From the IMG/VR virus record IMGVR_UViG_3300006925_000017, positions 1 through 61,510 of that record: a stretch of 61,510 nucleotides of DNA. The stretch is one strand, 5' to 3'. The notes beneath the pieces are model-generated. The model worked only from the letters and a program-made list of their open reading frames with translations, ran no database searches and was not told the origin of the DNA. Source of the DNA: a virus. Below, piece after piece: positions 53,761 through 61,510 of the stretch. A program made the position numbers and the translations under genes. The first letter of the stretch is position 1. Every line of letters starts with the position of its first letter.

Positions 53761-56571
53761 ATGAAAGAGTTAACTCAGATTTATAAAGATGCAGGGCAAC
53801 AATTAATAGAAGATCTTTTTAAGGATTATCTTGTAGTTTCAGAAAAACTATCAGGTTCTTCATTTTCATTTAAAAAAGGCGGTGAAGGAATTACTTTTTA
53901 TAAAGGTGGAAATCAAAAGCCTATTAACTTAATTGATAGGACTATAATGGTTTATTATGAAAAGCCTATTAATTTTATAAAATCTGTAACTAACAAAAAT
54001 CTTTCTTCTATTCCTGAAAATTGGAAGTTCTGTTTTCAATATTTTGTAAATACTAATCCTGGTATTATTACTTATGATAAGCTACCTAAAAACAATTTAG
54101 TACTTACTCATATTAAAGTAATGACACCAGCTGGCAAAGTTACAAAGGTTATAGAAGATCCTAGAGTAATTAGAGACTGGGCAAACGCATTAGGTGTTAC
54201 TCCATTACTTCCATTATTTAAAGGTTACTTAACAGAAGATCAAAAGAAAAAGATTAAAGAATTTTTAGAAACACCAAAAGAAGATCATGCTGAGATTTTT
54301 AGTACTAATTCATTTGCTGAATATTTACTTAGAATTCTAAATCCTAATATTCAATCAACTACTTTACAAAATGATCTTAAGAAGCCTATAGAATCTATTG
54401 TATTTAAATTTTATAAATCTGGTACTAAACAAGTTATTGCTGCTAAGTTAATAGATCCTTATACAATTAATTTAATGAAAGAAAAGGAGCCTATAGATAT
54501 GAGGAAGACTCCTGCTGATATTAATGAAATTATTTTGTTGGATCTTTTAGCATTTATAGAAGAAAGAGGAATTAAGAAGCATGAGATTTTAGGGGATAGT
54601 GAAGATATGAGATACATAGAATTAGTTTCAAACATATTTAATGACTATGTAACCAAAAGAGGAAAAGATATTGCAAAGATTGATATTGAAAAAGCTGAGT
54701 TTGCTAAAGGTAAAGAATTTGATTTAAATGTAGAATTAATACCAAGCCAAAGAACTAAAGATATCCTTAATAGTAATCCTAAGCTAAAAGACTTATTTAA
54801 AATAATGTTAGGCTCTTTAAAAAAGAAAAGAAAGAATGCCGGTAATATTATGACACCATCAGTTATTGAAGATTTTAATAAAATGGTAAATAAAGTAACC
54901 GATGTAATTCAAACAAAGGATGATGGCAAATTTAAAACTTTTGATGATTACTTAAAAATTAAATCAACTAATGAATCTCTTTTACCTAATGCTGAAGAAT
55001 TATTAATTGAAGATAAAGTATTGGATTATAATAATTTTATTAACCTAGCAAAGGTTGATGTTTTAAATGAAGCAAAGAAACAGCCTAACGTAAAAGAAAG
55101 ACAGGCTAATTGGTTAAAGCATTATGAAAAAACTTTCCCACAAACAAGAAGAGATTCTGCAGGTCCTAAATATAGCCCAGAATATGTAAGAGCTAATTTT
55201 GGAGCAAATGATGGTACTGCCGAAGAAAACATTCAGAAATATTTAAAAGCTTTAAAAGTCCCTACATCCGCATATAAGATAGAGGGCTTTCCTAGCGGGC
55301 ATTACCATAAAGATGTTGCCAAAACCTTTTCTGGTCAATTTCATACTTATAAAATAACATTAAAGGCTAATAAACAAATATTAGGACAAGACTTTAAAAG
55401 AGGAGATACTATTTTTCTAACCAATCGTTATAAAGTAAGTGCAAAGACAGGCGAAGCAGCAGTAATAAAAGGAAAAGATTTAACTCCTGATGCAATGGAT
55501 CTTGCAAGTACTACCTATAAAACAGGAGTAGCGGTTGTTACTAAAGTAAATCAGTTTATAGATAACACATCTTACCCTGACAATTATAAACAATTCATTA
55601 AAGATTCTATGCAAGTAGTATTAAAAAATAAAGTTGGCACCTTTTCAGATTTTGAAGTCTATGCTTCTAGTGGAACTCCTATAGTATATAAAGTTGGTGC
55701 TTCTTTCTTTGATGGAATAGATCAAGTTTCTGTAGCTAATTTTTCTAATGACTTTGGTGAAGTGTTAGGGGCATTAATGATGTTTAATATAATTAAAGAT
55801 ACGGGAGAAGGATTAGCATATCCTAAGAATTCAAATGAAGCATTAGTTGATTTTGAATTTGATCAATATAAAGTTTCTTCTAAGGCAGGAGGCGGAGGTA
55901 CACCGAGTGGATCTTCAATAATGAAAATGATTGATAATGCTAAAAGAAATGATGGCCTTATGTTAGATGTAGATCAAACAACATTTTATGAAGATGTAGT
56001 TAAGGTATGGCTAAACCCATATGAATTAAATAGAAATTCAACAACATATAATAAAGTGATGAATTTAGCTGCTGATGTACTAGGACCTAACCAAGGATCA
56101 GGCTATTCATATGTTTTACAGCAAGCTAACCTAAATCAAAAATCTGTAACAAGAGAAGCCTTAATTAAATTTTTAGATGAATTATTTAAAGAAGATCAAA
56201 ATAAATTTAAATCATTTATAAAAACACTATCAGAAAAAACTGGAGCATGGAGAGGTAAAATTGATTCGACCAAATATGCAAAAGAATATGAGGAGAGAAT
56301 GGAAAAAAATGATTCTAACAGAGTAGGGATGATTTTCTATCCTATTATGGTAGAAACTGCAAATGCATTAAATGAAAAATATTCTGATGTACTAACTCAG
56401 CTTACACAAAAAGTAACTGATGTTAAACAGGTATATTTAGATACTAAAGTTAAAGCAGGTGCTTTCATATTTAAAACTAAAAAGTTTAGTAGTGCTAACT
56501 TTAAGTTTCAACAAAAAGGTATGGTGTGGAATCCTTTTTCATCTATGATGGGAATCAAAATGGTAAAGTAA
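53761..56571 (+). CDS. Large protein with divergent ligase-like N-terminal domain
   Basis: This 936-residue protein has an N-terminal ~240 residues that trace the nucleotidyltransferase pattern: KLSG at 29-32 for motif I (KxxG), YKGG at about 47-50, WKFCFQYFV at 88-96 in place of motif III (the acidic residue is replaced), IESIVFKF at 210-217 for motif IV, and AAKLID at 227-232 for motif V. Catalytic ability is uncertain. Two tag-like stretches lie inside: FKTFDDYLKIKSTNE (391-405) and LDYNNFINLAKVDVLNEA (421-438). These may divide it into pieces when cut. The C-terminal half is alpha/beta with no recognised family. It may be a giant head-internal protein. Confidence 0.5.
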   Translation: MKELTQIYKDAGQQLIEDLFKDYLVVSEKLSGSSFSFKKGGEGITFYKGGNQKPINLIDRTIMVYYEKPINFIKSVTNKNLSSIPENWKFCFQYFVNTNPGIITYDKLPKNNLVLTHIKVMTPAGKVTKVIEDPRVIRDWANALGVTPLLPLFKGYLTEDQKKKIKEFLETPKEDHAEIFSTNSFAEYLLRILNPNIQSTTLQNDLKKPIESIVFKFYKSGTKQVIAAKLIDPYTINLMKEKEPIDMRKTPADINEIILLDLLAFIEERGIKKHEILGDSEDMRYIELVSNIFNDYVTKRGKDIAKIDIEKAEFAKGKEFDLNVELIPSQRTKDILNSNPKLKDLFKIMLGSLKKKRKNAGNIMTPSVIEDFNKMVNKVTDVIQTKDDGKFKTFDDYLKIKSTNESLLPNAEELLIEDKVLDYNNFINLAKVDVLNEAKKQPNVKERQANWLKHYEKTFPQTRRDSAGPKYSPEYVRANFGANDGTAEENIQKYLKALKVPTSAYKIEGFPSGHYHKDVAKTFSGQFHTYKITLKANKQILGQDFKRGDTIFLTNRYKVSAKTGEAAVIKGKDLTPDAMDLASTTYKTGVAVVTKVNQFIDNTSYPDNYKQFIKDSMQVVLKNKVGTFSDFEVYASSGTPIVYKVGASFFDGIDQVSVANFSNDFGEVLGALMMFNIIKDTGEGLAYPKNSNEALVDFEFDQYKVSSKAGGGGTPSGSSIMKMIDNAKRNDGLMLDVDQTTFYEDVVKVWLNPYELNRNSTTYNKVMNLAADVLGPNQGSGYSYVLQQANLNQKSVTREALIKFLDELFKEDQNKFKSFIKTLSEKTGAWRGKIDSTKYAKEYEERMEKNDSNRVGMIFYPIMVETANALNEKYSDVLTQLTQKVTDVKQVYLDTKVKAGAFIFKTKKFSSANFKFQQKGMVWNPFSSMMGIKMVK

Positions 56572-56581
56572 ATATATAAGG
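56569..56581 (+). promoter_or_regulatory. Putative promoter box overlapping a stop codon
   Basis: TAAATATATAAGG overlaps the stop of the preceding gene, 14 bases before the ATG at 56583. The spacing is shorter than for other boxes, so it may serve as leader sequence only. Confidence 0.3.
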
Positions 56582-56582
56582 T

Positions 56583-57701
56583 ATGGATAACATAAATGAT
56601 TTAAATGATTTCTTAAATGAAAGGAGAGTAACTGTTAAGAGAAGGTACACTGAGGCTCACCCAGCTAAAAATGTATCTACTGCTGCTAGAGTTCGTTCTG
56701 CTATTTTAGATGCTGTTGCTGATGGTCATTTAACTGAAGAGGAGGTTAATAATATCTTATCTGAAATAAAGGCTCACAAAAGATGGCTTAAAAGAAATGT
56801 AGGATTATTTAATATTAGTGAAGATGAAACTGGGATTAAGAGATATTCATTATCTCCTTATGGTCATAGAGTAAGAACTGCAACCGCTCCAATTAATGAA
56901 GCTTTAAAAGTTCCTCATAAAGAACAAGGTAAGAAAAAGGTTAATATGTTTGTTGGTAGATTCCAACCTTTTACATTAGGTCATGTTAAAGTATTTGAAA
57001 AAATGTATAAAGAAAATGGAAAGCCTGTAGTTGTATTTTTAGTTAGAGGAAAAAACAACGATCCTGAGAAAAGGCCGTTTGATGAAGAAATGCAACAAGC
57101 AATGTTTGCTAAGATGGCAAAACAATATCCATTTTTAGAAACTGCTATTGTAGTTCCTAATGGTGCAATTGATACAATGTTTGCAGCAGCAAGACCTGCT
57201 TATGAACCTGTGATGTGGGGATATGGGACGGATAGAAAAAAATCATACGGTGCAATGATTGACAAACAATCATACCGAGATCAATTAGGAGTAGATCCTG
57301 ATTTTAAGGGTTTTGAGATTTTTAGAACTGATGATAACATTTCAGCATCTAAAGTTCGTAATGCGTTAAAGATAGATGATGAAAAGACTTTTAAGAAAAT
57401 GACTCCTAAAAGTATACATAGTTTTTATAAGCCATTACAAAATATATTAGAACCAATAAAAGAAATTAAAAATAACAACATGAAAAATTTAAAATCACTG
57501 AATAACTTTACTGTTGAAGAATCAAAGATCAATGAAGAGTATATTGAGCTTATGCCTGGAATGGAAGAAGGCTTAGAACAAATAGTAGAAGGTTGGATAG
57601 AATGGAAAAGTGGACCTGCAACAGAAAAGAGTGATATTGCTCCAGCAAGAAAAGAATTATTAAACTTTTGTACAACTTATTTAAAAAAGAATATTAAATA
57701 A
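56583..57701 (+). CDS. NMNAT-like adenylyltransferase with capsid-targeting-like N-terminus
   Basis: This 372-residue protein begins MDNINDLNDFLNERRV, a tag-like segment with an L-N-E site after residue 13. After a helical region comes the nucleotidylyltransferase fold: GRFQPFTLGH (125-134), the HIGH-type ATP site, and ISASKVRNAL (253-262), the second signature. Such enzymes add AMP to nicotinamide mononucleotide, pantetheine phosphate or FMN; the layout is most like phage NadM/NMNAT-type proteins. The last 73 residues start with M300 and read KNLKSLNNFTVEES, a second tag, behind an A-rich stretch. It may be a fused or internally initiated small protein. Confidence 0.7.
   Translation: MDNINDLNDFLNERRVTVKRRYTEAHPAKNVSTAARVRSAILDAVADGHLTEEEVNNILSEIKAHKRWLKRNVGLFNISEDETGIKRYSLSPYGHRVRTATAPINEALKVPHKEQGKKKVNMFVGRFQPFTLGHVKVFEKMYKENGKPVVVFLVRGKNNDPEKRPFDEEMQQAMFAKMAKQYPFLETAIVVPNGAIDTMFAAARPAYEPVMWGYGTDRKKSYGAMIDKQSYRDQLGVDPDFKGFEIFRTDDNISASKVRNALKIDDEKTFKKMTPKSIHSFYKPLQNILEPIKEIKNNNMKNLKSLNNFTVEESKINEEYIELMPGMEEGLEQIVEGWIEWKSGPATEKSDIAPARKELLNFCTTYLKKNIK
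57480..57701 (+). CDS. Possible internal-start small tagged protein (in frame within the adenylyltransferase gene)
   Basis: An ATG at 57480 in the same frame follows an A-rich stretch (AAATTAAAAATAACAAC) like other leaders here. It would give 73 residues starting MKNLKSLNNFTVEE, with the tag pattern and an acidic middle. Whether it is made separately, or is a fused domain of the larger protein, cannot be told from sequence. Confidence 0.3.
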   Translation: MKNLKSLNNFTVEESKINEEYIELMPGMEEGLEQIVEGWIEWKSGPATEKSDIAPARKELLNFCTTYLKKNIK

Positions 57702-57928
57702 TGTCTAAAGACGTAAATGAAAATGAAGCAGGAACCGTTGGCTTAAATCCTAACATGGATGTACAGGGTATGGGGGCTGTTGAGCTTCCAGGTGATCCTG
57801 GATCGGCAAATTCTTTTGCTACACAAAAGGTTGGTAGTGGAGATGATCCTGAAGGAAAAAAGAAGAAAAAGAAGAAAGTATTACTTTTATCGTTTGATAA
57901 GTTTATGGATCTTCTTCAAGTAAAATAA
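57701..57928 (+). CDS. Small protein with poly-lysine and C-terminal tag-like helix
   Basis: This 75-residue protein is Gly/Asp/Asn-rich and disordered over the first 50 residues. It then carries GKKKKKKK and ends VLLLSFDKFMDLLQVK. The final helix resembles the tag core of the neighbours (SF-x2-F) but stands at the C-terminus and lacks the x-E site. It overlaps the adenylyltransferase stop (TAATG). A small DNA-binding head protein is possible. No known family. Confidence 0.5.
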   Translation: MSKDVNENEAGTVGLNPNMDVQGMGAVELPGDPGSANSFATQKVGSGDDPEGKKKKKKKVLLLSFDKFMDLLQVK

Positions 57929-57938
57929 ATAATGTATA

Positions 57939-60230
57939 ATGCCAGTACTAGCAAAAGATCAATTAAAACTATTATTTGAAGCAGGTGATTTAATCACTCA
58001 GACTACGCTATATGATTTTATTGATGCATCATATAACCCTACACTAGTAGGTGGAACTGATATACAATTAGTTAAAGTCAGTACTGCTGCTGGTGATACT
58101 ATAACTATTAATAGCTTAGGTGGCGGAGGAGGTGATACTGTTACTGCAGGTTCAGGTATTAAATTAACACCAGTTGGATCTGATGAAGAAATATCGATTA
58201 ATTTAGATAATACACAAACAAACCTTATTGTAGATGGAAATAATAAATTAACATTTGCAGGTTTACATATTAAGGATGAAGGTACTGATATAGGTACATA
58301 TAAAACTATTAACTTTGTCGGTGCTGATGTATTAGCTCAAGATAGTGGTACACCAGGTACTGTAAATGTCTTTATACCAGTACCAACATTTGCTTCTCAT
58401 TTTAACACAACTGATGGTAGTACAAACGGAACAGTTTCAGAAGGTGGTTTTACAAGAAGTGCATCAATAAGAATAAGCAATCCCCAGGATGAAGGTACCG
58501 GTACCCCATTTAAAACTGGCGGTTGGGCTGGTACTAATCACCCTGCATTTAATAGTAAAGATCCATCAACACCCGTGCCAATTACATTTACGACAAGCGG
58601 TCAGGTAACAGGCTTTAGTGATTCTAATATCGGTAATGCTAATATAAATGTTATTGTATATGATGCTGATGGTGTTACTGAGTTAGAAAATTTTACTACA
58701 AATACTATATTTGCAGCAGGTTCATATAACTCACCTTCAAATAGAATACTTGTTAATATAACTAATTTTCAAAATGATGCTAATAGAAAAAAAGCAGATG
58801 TTCAAATAACAGTAAACATTGGTGATATTTTTACGTTTGCCGGTAGGAGCGGTGGAAGGTTTCATGTTAAGTGTACTATGACTACTGATTCAACTACTGA
58901 TAGTGGTGCTTCATATTCTTACACTCAACCGGAGGTTTTCTGGGATGCTAATAATGACGGTGCTTATCCATCAACACCACAGATCAATGGTAGTGTTACT
59001 ATCATAGAATCTACTTCACTTCCATCTATAATTACAAAATATTTAAGCGGTGTTGAATATTATGATCTTAATTCACGATTTGAAATAAATGTTAACTCTA
59101 TTGATAAACTTAACAGTAACACACAAGGACAAGGTGGTGCTTCTAATTATAATTTATTAGTTGAAGGTACAGATTATGGCTTAACTCCTGTACAAGAACC
59201 TGCATGGGATAACACAAGTTGGCCTAGTGGATTTAGTTTAACAGGTTGGACAAATGATTATGATGCAAGTAATATAAGTATCGATTACGATGAATGGGAT
59301 ATTACTACATCTAATTGGAGATTTAGAAATACTGATGCTACAATAAAATCAAAAGCATATGACCCTTGGCTAGATTCAGGGTTTGTAAATTCTAATCCAT
59401 CTGAGATATTAATAGATACTTATGGTGTAACAAGTGATAAATTAACTGAAAGATTTGATGATGAGGCACAGCGATTAACAAGAAGTTTAGGTTCTTATCA
59501 ACCAATAGTTTCTTCTTCTGTATTAGCCCCATCAGGTTTAACAAACCAAACAACATCGACTATATCAACTGGCCCGTTCTGCCAGTCTGCTGTTGTAGGA
59601 GGTACTTTAGTTAGGCCTGATAAATTTTACGCGGATGACGGTAATTCTCCACTACCATCAACAGTAATATCTAATTTAACTGGCTTTGCTCCAGTAGGGG
59701 GTGGTGGTAATCCTGATTATAATACAGCAGCTTATGGAGTAACTTCTACTTATCATAGATTATTTGAAGTATCATCAGACCCCCCACCAGGCGACGACAA
59801 CCGTAATAGACCATTTAGTGCATTTGAATTAACCTTTTCAGGAGATTTTGGGACTAGCCCTGATGCACTCACTGCATTAAGTAGTAATAAGATGTTAATA
59901 TATGTTAGGCCGTTAGGTACTTCTGGTAGTACCAGTAATATTGGATATAATGCAATACCATATTCTGTCCATGGCCAGCCATTTTTCGGTCTTACACAAG
60001 ACCCACCTACTTCGGTTGATGCTCCTGATAACAGCGCTCAAATAAGAACAACAATAGCAACACCAACCCCAAATGTTATAGACTGTTCCTTTGGTTCGAT
60101 ACCAGCACCAATTGATGGTTTTTATATTGAGGTTCATTTAATTGATGAAGAAATTAAACTAGGTGGTATATCAGCAAAAATAATATTTAGCAATGGGTCA
60201 CCTACATCAGAGTCTGGTGGATCTGTGTAA
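57939..60230 (+). CDS. Virion structural / fibre protein, beta-rich
   Basis: This 763-residue protein has a short helical N-terminus (KDQLKLLFEAGDLITQTTLYDF) followed by a Gly-rich turn, a SGIKLTPVG-type strand region and long Thr/Ser/Asn-rich beta domains ending PTSESGGSV. No signal peptide or enzymatic motif. Such a layout is typical of phage tail fibres or their distal parts. Followed by a collagen-like fibre, so the two probably form an adsorption module. Confidence 0.6.
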   Translation: MPVLAKDQLKLLFEAGDLITQTTLYDFIDASYNPTLVGGTDIQLVKVSTAAGDTITINSLGGGGGDTVTAGSGIKLTPVGSDEEISINLDNTQTNLIVDGNNKLTFAGLHIKDEGTDIGTYKTINFVGADVLAQDSGTPGTVNVFIPVPTFASHFNTTDGSTNGTVSEGGFTRSASIRISNPQDEGTGTPFKTGGWAGTNHPAFNSKDPSTPVPITFTTSGQVTGFSDSNIGNANINVIVYDADGVTELENFTTNTIFAAGSYNSPSNRILVNITNFQNDANRKKADVQITVNIGDIFTFAGRSGGRFHVKCTMTTDSTTDSGASYSYTQPEVFWDANNDGAYPSTPQINGSVTIIESTSLPSIITKYLSGVEYYDLNSRFEINVNSIDKLNSNTQGQGGASNYNLLVEGTDYGLTPVQEPAWDNTSWPSGFSLTGWTNDYDASNISIDYDEWDITTSNWRFRNTDATIKSKAYDPWLDSGFVNSNPSEILIDTYGVTSDKLTERFDDEAQRLTRSLGSYQPIVSSSVLAPSGLTNQTTSTISTGPFCQSAVVGGTLVRPDKFYADDGNSPLPSTVISNLTGFAPVGGGGNPDYNTAAYGVTSTYHRLFEVSSDPPPGDDNRNRPFSAFELTFSGDFGTSPDALTALSSNKMLIYVRPLGTSGSTSNIGYNAIPYSVHGQPFFGLTQDPPTSVDAPDNSAQIRTTIATPTPNVIDCSFGSIPAPIDGFYIEVHLIDEEIKLGGISAKIIFSNGSPTSESGGSV

Positions 60231-60240
60231 AATATAAAAT

Positions 60241-60258
60241 TGAATAAATATAAAAAGA
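60241..60258 (+). promoter_or_regulatory. Putative late promoter box before fibre 2
   Basis: TGAATAAATATAAAAAGA lies 28 bases before the ATG at 60269 and matches the first 10 bases of the exact 16-mer before three other virion genes. Confidence 0.45.
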
Positions 60259-60268
60259 AACTAATCAA

Positions 60269-61510
60269 ATGGCAGGATTTTCTATAAATGAAGTTAATAA
60301 GCTAACCTTTAAAGTACAGGCAGGTGGTGTCATTGATGCATCTGCAGGTAAACGATGGTATGAATCAACTTTAGCATTCGAGCCTAATGTTAAGGCAACC
60401 GAAAGAATATTAACACAATATCAATCTATTCCTCCTGCTGCTACAGTTTCTGCTGCACAAAGCGCGGCAGCAGCAAACCCAACTATTATTCAAGATGATA
60501 GTAATCCAAGTAATGCAATAAGATTAACACAAGTATATAATTTAAATAATTCTACATTTGTAGCTTATAATACTTATAATGATCCTACTTCTGGTTTTAG
60601 GAGAGATTGGATTTTGCCTGCATCTCGACCACAAGCGTCAGGACAACCTTCAGATGGGTATAAGATTACCTTATGGAGTGGTGATCCTGCGGGTGCACCA
60701 GGTAGTTTTGCGCAAGTATATCCAACACTAGGCCAAGGGTCTCAGCCTGAATATGTAGGTTGGGTATTTAATTATGATCAAGGATTACTTTTTATATCTG
60801 ATTACTTACAAACTTTAATTGCTGATCCAAATTATGCATTTCTATTTCCGGATGGTTTTAATTTCTATATAACTGGTTTTAGATATATCGGTACATCTGG
60901 AGGTGGTGGTGGTTCTGCGATAGAAATAGAAGATAGTGGTACATCCGTAACTACTGATGTTAAAAAAATAGATTTTACAGGAACTGGTGTAACTGTTACA
61001 GGTTCAGGTGCTGGTAATGAAAATATTGAAGTAGCTATTACTTCAGGTAGTGGTCCACAAGGTACACAAGGAACTCAAGGTATAACTGGTTTACAAGGAA
61101 CGCAAGGTATTACTGGAGCACAAGGAACAGGAACTCAAGGTATTCAAGGTATCACTGGTTTACAAGGAACTCAAGGTTTACAAGGTACTGAAGGTACAGG
61201 AATACAAGGTATTCAAGGTATCACTGGTATTCAAGGAACTCAAGGTACACAAGGTATTGAAGGTTCAGGTACACAAGGTATTCAAGGTATTCAAGGTATC
61301 ACTGGTATTCAAGGAACCCAAGGTTTACAAGGTACTGAAGGTACGGGAACACAAGGTATTCAAGGTATCACTGGTTTACAAGGAACTCAAGGTACTCAAG
61401 GTATTACTGGATCACAGGGTACAGGAACTCAAGGTATTCAAGGTATCACTGGTTTACAAGGAACTCAAGGTTTACAAGGTACTGAAGGTACAGGAATACA
61501 AGGTATTCAA
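60269..61510 (+). CDS. Second collagen-like tail fibre (3' end outside window)
   Basis: The frame is open from the ATG at 60269 to the window end (414 codons). The first ~235 residues form an anchor or globular part (MAGFSINEVNKLTFKVQAGG, then a Trp/Tyr-rich beta domain). A strand-rich stretch with SAIEIEDSGTSVTTDVKKID follows, and from about residue 258 the proline-free repeats GTQ/GIQ/GLQ/GIT with occasional GTGTQ and GSGTQ breaks. The repeats match the fibre at 2491 in both protein and DNA, over 53 kb away, while the N-terminal domains differ. A late-type box lies upstream. Confidence 0.75.
   Translation, partial: MAGFSINEVNKLTFKVQAGGVIDASAGKRWYESTLAFEPNVKATERILTQYQSIPPAATVSAAQSAAAANPTIIQDDSNPSNAIRLTQVYNLNNSTFVAYNTYNDPTSGFRRDWILPASRPQASGQPSDGYKITLWSGDPAGAPGSFAQVYPTLGQGSQPEYVGWVFNYDQGLLFISDYLQTLIADPNYAFLFPDGFNFYITGFRYIGTSGGGGGSAIEIEDSGTSVTTDVKKIDFTGTGVTVTGSGAGNENIEVAITSGSGPQGTQGTQGITGLQGTQGITGAQGTGTQGIQGITGLQGTQGLQGTEGTGIQGIQGITGIQGTQGTQGIEGSGTQGIQGIQGITGIQGTQGLQGTEGTGTQGIQGITGLQGTQGTQGITGSQGTGTQGIQGITGLQGTQGLQGTEGTGIQGIQ
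61051..61510 (+). repeat. Collagen-like 9-base repeat block of fibre 2
   Basis: In-frame 9-base units (CAAGGAACT, CAAGGTATT, ACTGGTTTA) continue to the window end. Sub-blocks such as GGTATCACTGGTTTACAAGG recur within it and also occur in the fibre at 2491. Confidence 0.9.

Noticed and set aside
1-61510. tRNA genes, integrase, insertion sequences or lysogeny genes
   Set aside because: None seen: intergenic gaps are too short for most RNA genes and no recombinase motif was found among the products.

Overview
This window is one contiguous part of a large, AT-rich, T4-like contractile-tailed phage genome. Every supported gene reads on the + strand, genes are packed with overlaps or gaps of a few bases, and no gene-free stretch exceeds 190 bases. 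No tRNA, integrase, insertion sequence or CRISPR array was seen. Most start codons lack a Shine-Dalgarno sequence and sit behind A-rich leaders. That pattern fits a host in the Bacteroidota (probably marine flavobacteria); the host is an inference.

Layout. (1) 1-1862: end of an ATP-dependent DNA ligase, a HAD-fold phosphatase and a dCMP-deaminase-like enzyme. (2) 1889-7428: a small unknown gene and a 1645-residue fibre with proline-free Gly-X-Gln collagen-like repeats. (3) 7488-9640: five small unknown genes. (4) 9669-16164: baseplate centre, with a LysM gp53-like protein, a gp27-like hub, a tube-like protein and a gp5-like spike without a lysozyme domain. (5) 16250-18763: two unexpected genes, a three-repeat ribosomal-S1-like protein and a putative amidoligase with a beta-helix-like tail. 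(6) 18768-25483: gp13-like neck protein, gp25, gp6 and a gp7-position wedge protein. (7) 25493-44154: very large virion proteins and fibres, a candidate spanin and a tail-tube-like protein. (8) 44177-49956: a glycine-zipper peptide precursor, RuvC-like resolvase, GroES-like co-chaperonin, gp32-like ssDNA-binding protein, primase, UvsY-like mediator and UvsW helicase. (9) 50020-57928: a head-internal-protein-like cluster. (10) 57939-61510: two more fibre genes, the second cut by the window edge.

The most unusual feature is region 9 with its outliers at 44177 and 47790. At least six genes begin with a short amphipathic peptide of the form M-x3-5-F-x2-F-[LIV]-x-E. This resembles the T4 capsid-targeting sequence, which is cleaved by the prohead protease. 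The same tag also appears inside larger proteins. The tagged proteins include a complete ligase-fold nucleotidyltransferase and an NMNAT-like adenylyltransferase, and between them lies a 936-residue protein with a divergent ligase-like N-terminus. I read this as a possible head-packaged, injected nucleotide-transfer kit.

Recurring AATATATAA and TGAATAAATA boxes stand 14-37 bases before many virion genes and resemble T4 late promoters (TATAAATA). Three virion genes share an identical 16-base box exactly 27 bases before their ATG. The ssDNA-binding-protein leader carries GGCA repeats at about 12-base spacing and is a candidate autoregulatory operator.
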